Assembly (NCBI RefSeq): GCF_946479885.1
Contig: NZ_CAMLHM010000016.1
Span: forward strand, 1-64,000
Source of the DNA: an uncultured Devosia sp.
Lineage (GTDB): Bacteria > Pseudomonadota > Alphaproteobacteria > Rhizobiales > Devosiaceae
Direction of reading: 5' to 3'
DNA: 64,000 nucleotides
Each line of letters starts with the position of its first letter. Positions within the stretch are counted from its first letter, which is position 1. A program made the position numbers and the translations under genes. Positions 61,992-64,000 of this stretch are shown here, one piece after another. The notes under the pieces are model-generated. The model did no database searches. It was not told the DNA's origin and saw only the letters and a program-made list of their open reading frames with translations.

Positions 61992-63194
61992 TTACTGGAT
62001 CTGGCCCTTTTCGACGAAAGCGCCGCCTTCGACGGCGAGTTCGACGATGATGCCGTCCACGTCGCCGGCTGCGTCGAAGTCGAGAGCGCCACCGGCACCT
62101 TCATAGTCGATGTCGGTGCCGGCCTTGATCAGCTCGACCGCCTTGGTCCACTCGCCGGGCAGGATCTTCTCGCCGGGAGCTGAAGCGACATCGCGCAGGG
62201 CAGCCGAGAGACCGTCACGCGAGGCCGAACCGTTCTTCTCGATGGCCAGAGCCAGGAGGAATGCGGCGTCATAGGCCTGGGGGGCGTAGGTGGCGTTGGC
62301 CACGAAGCCGTCGCTGGTGAAGGCGTTGTAGATGTCGACGGCAGCGCCTTCCGGAGCGCCCGCACGGGTGGCGATCAGGCCTTCGACAGCAGCGGCGTCG
62401 ATGCCCGAGAGCAGGTCGTCGCCAACCATGCCGTCACCGCCCACATAGAGGGTGAAGTTGCCGGATTCGACGGCCTGACGCAGCACGGTGTTACCCGAAG
62501 CGTTGGCATAGGCGAGGATGACCAGGTTCTGCGAAGCGGTCAGGTTGCCCAGCTCGGCACGGTAGTCGGCCTTGCCTTCTTCATGGGCGACGTTGGCCGC
62601 CACGGTGCCGCCGCCGGCGGTGTAGGCAGCGCTCAGAGCATCGGCGAAGCCTTTGCCGTAGTCATTGTTGACATAGGTGATGGCGATGTCCTTGACGCCC
62701 TTGGCGAGGAGGAGCTCAGCCAGCTTCACGCCCTGGAGCGCGTCCGACGGGGTGGTGCGGTAGACGAGGTCATTGTCTTCGAGCGTGGTTAAGGCCGGAG
62801 CCGAGGAGGCTGGCGAGATGAACACGACATTGCCCGACAGGCCCGAGCCGTTGAAGGCGCCGATGGTTTCACCGGTGCAGAGTGCACCGACGACACCGAC
62901 GACGTTGTCGGTGTTGATCACCTTGTCGGCGGCAGCAGCGGCAGCGGTCGCATCGCAAGCGCCGTCGGCCGAGATGATCTTGAGTTCGCCGCCCAGGATG
63001 CCGCCCTGTTCGTTGATCTGCTTCACGACCAGCTCGGCGCCGGCAAAGATCGGCGGGGTCAGGGATTCGATGGGGCCAGTGAAGCCACCGATGAAGCCGA
63101 TGGTGGCGCCGGTATCCTGGGCAATGGCGGGCGCGGCGACTGCAAGCGTCGAGGCGGCAACGGCCAGAGTCAGGGTGTTCTTGAGATTGAGCAT
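61992..63194 (-). CDS. Branched-chain amino acid-type ABC transporter substrate-binding protein
   Basis: 400-residue periplasmic binding protein of the LivJ/LivK (peripla_BP_6) family. Signal peptide MLNLKNTLTLAVAASTLAVA with cleavage after AIA, then ATIGFIGGFTGPIESLTPP and the ligand-binding GALCTGETIGAFN, FISPASSAPALTT, YVNNDYGKGFADAL. Likely works with LivGFHM about 4 kb away. Its ligand could be an amino acid or another small acid. Monocistronic, with GAGGG before the ATG and a strong terminator. Confidence 0.9.
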   Translation of the reverse strand: MLNLKNTLTLAVAASTLAVAAPAIAQDTGATIGFIGGFTGPIESLTPPIFAGAELVVKQINEQGGILGGELKIISADGACDATAAAAAADKVINTDNVVGVVGALCTGETIGAFNGSGLSGNVVFISPASSAPALTTLEDNDLVYRTTPSDALQGVKLAELLLAKGVKDIAITYVNNDYGKGFADALSAAYTAGGGTVAANVAHEEGKADYRAELGNLTASQNLVILAYANASGNTVLRQAVESGNFTLYVGGDGMVGDDLLSGIDAAAVEGLIATRAGAPEGAAVDIYNAFTSDGFVANATYAPQAYDAAFLLALAIEKNGSASRDGLSAALRDVASAPGEKILPGEWTKAVELIKAGTDIDYEGAGGALDFDAAGDVDGIIVELAVEGGAFVEKGQIQ

Positions 63195-63366
63195 GTACGT
63201 CCCTCTGCTGGGTCGATCCGCCGGGAGGCTCTTGATCGAGCCAGTCTTTACGTGCGGAACGACGCGATAAAGGGGGCGCAACCCGCGCCCCGCTGGAGTG
63301 GACTGTTGCACATTTGATTGGCCCGAGTCACCTTGTATTGATTGGGAAATCGGCATGCTGCAGCAG

Positions 63367-63395
63367 TTGCTTAACGGGGGTGGTTTTTGCATAGA
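63367..63395 (+). promoter_or_regulatory. Candidate promoter of the OpuAC-domain gene
   Basis: TTGCTT, 17-base spacer, CATAGA, 30 bases before the ATG at 63425. Moderate match only. Confidence 0.4.
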
Positions 63396-63424
63396 GTGGG
63401 GCCCCTGAAGAAGGCGTGGCAGGC

Positions 63425-64000
63425 ATGAAGGCGAGGCTATTGCGAGCGGGATTGATGCTGTTCGCCATGCTGGCGGCCGGACCGGCTTTGGCTCAGATCA
63501 CCGTGCTCGACCAGGCCCAGGATGCGGCGCCGCAAGCAGGGGCGCCCGCCGAACCGGAAGCGCCGCCGCCGCCCTGCGGCACCCAGCCGCTCACCATTGC
63601 CCGCATGGCCTGGCCCTCGGCCGAATTGCTGGCGGAAATCCATGCCCGCGTCCTGGCGCGCGCCTTTGGCTGCCAGGTGCAGGTGGCGCCGGGAGACCTT
63701 GCCGCCACCGCGTCCTCGATGGGCTCGACAGGGCAACCCGCCGTGGCGCCGGAAATGTGGGCAACCCGCGTCGCCGATGTGTGGAATGCCGGCGTCGAGG
63801 CGCAGATGCTGCGCCCGGCAGCACCCACCTACAAGGAAACGCAGTTCGAGGGCTGGTTCCTGCCCGATTACGTGACACTGGCGCATCCCGAACTGACCGG
63901 CGCCACCGGTCTCGCCGCAGCCCTGCCGACCTGGAACGGCGGGGCGCCCGTGCGCTTTATCTCCTGCCCGCCCGATTGGGCCTGCGCCCTGATCAATCGC
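63425..64000 (+). CDS. Glycine betaine/proline-type ABC transporter substrate-binding protein (OpuAC domain), partial
   Basis: 192 residues visible, no stop before the window end. Signal peptide MKARLLRAGLMLFAMLAAGP, cleavage after ALA. A Gln/Ala/Pro-rich spacer (about 25-50) comes before the OpuAC domain: TIARMAWPSAELLAEIHARV, MWATRVADVWNAGVEA and ETQFEGWFLPDYVTL. OpuAC proteins bind glycine betaine, choline or proline betaine for uptake under osmotic stress. TTGCTT (63367) and CATAGA (63390) upstream may be its promoter. Divergent from the gene at 61992-63194. Confidence 0.85.
   Translation, partial: MKARLLRAGLMLFAMLAAGPALAQITVLDQAQDAAPQAGAPAEPEAPPPPCGTQPLTIARMAWPSAELLAEIHARVLARAFGCQVQVAPGDLAATASSMGSTGQPAVAPEMWATRVADVWNAGVEAQMLRPAAPTYKETQFEGWFLPDYVTLAHPELTGATGLAAALPTWNGGAPVRFISCPPDWACALINR

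Overview
The window looks like chromosomal DNA of a motile alphaproteobacterium of the order Hyphomicrobiales (Rhizobiales), plausibly Devosia or a relative. This is inference from gene content: GC-rich DNA, a rhizobial-type chemotaxis set (a STAS protein beside CheY1, two CheYs, CheD and a CheT-like protein), chemoreceptors with two HAMP-like segments and DWxxF C-termini, several ABC uptake systems, and promoters matching the alphaproteobacterial EcfG pattern. I see no integrase, transposase, plasmid or CRISPR signature.

Layout. 1-336: the 5' part of a secreted Gly/Gln then Asp/His-rich protein (minus). 620-4332: a tightly packed operon of aldo/keto reductase, FAH-family hydrolase, Dda/RecD-like helicase and transglutaminase-like protein, facing a second transglutaminase-like gene (4495-5331). 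5607-8655: a Kef-type antiporter and an Rrf2 regulator. 8677-9130: a small DUF559 nuclease gene bracketed by inverted copies of a dispersed palindromic repeat. 9151-10312: purU, a strong terminator and a 23-codon ORF with a near-maximal Shine-Dalgarno. 10394-14452: a putrescine ABC importer (potFGHI). 14874-18239: psuG and a PfkB kinase, then small membrane and periplasmic genes. 18236-27735: M20 peptidase, GntR regulator, two cell-wall hydrolases, tRNA-Ala(CGC), a TetR/reductase divergon with a clear operator, and three oxidoreductases.

27967-52940 is the chemotaxis region. cheS-cheY1-cheA-cheW are followed by two membrane-protein genes with EcfG-type promoters on the other strand, then cheT (minus), cheD, a PAS-type receptor gene, cheR, cheB and cheY2, and then five receptor genes in tandem. 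Receptors feed CheA/CheW; CheR, CheB and CheD adapt them; CheY2 probably drives the motor, while CheY1, CheS and CheT form a phosphate-sink branch as described in Sinorhizobium meliloti. One receptor (41806-43401) has lost its CheA/CheW-contacting tip by a precise in-frame deletion between short direct repeats.

53021-64000: a DUF1801 protein, methylglyoxal synthase, a branched-chain amino-acid type ABC importer (livGFHM) whose binding-protein gene lies about 4 kb away on the other strand, an Xre-RES toxin-antitoxin pair, a RibD-C protein, a TetR/SDR operon, a methyltransferase, and the start of a glycine-betaine-type binding protein that runs off the end.

The most notable items are the tip-deleted receptor, the repeat-bracketed DUF559 nuclease, the 23-codon ORF with the 13-nt Shine-Dalgarno, and the pair of EcfG-like promoters embedded in the chemotaxis locus.
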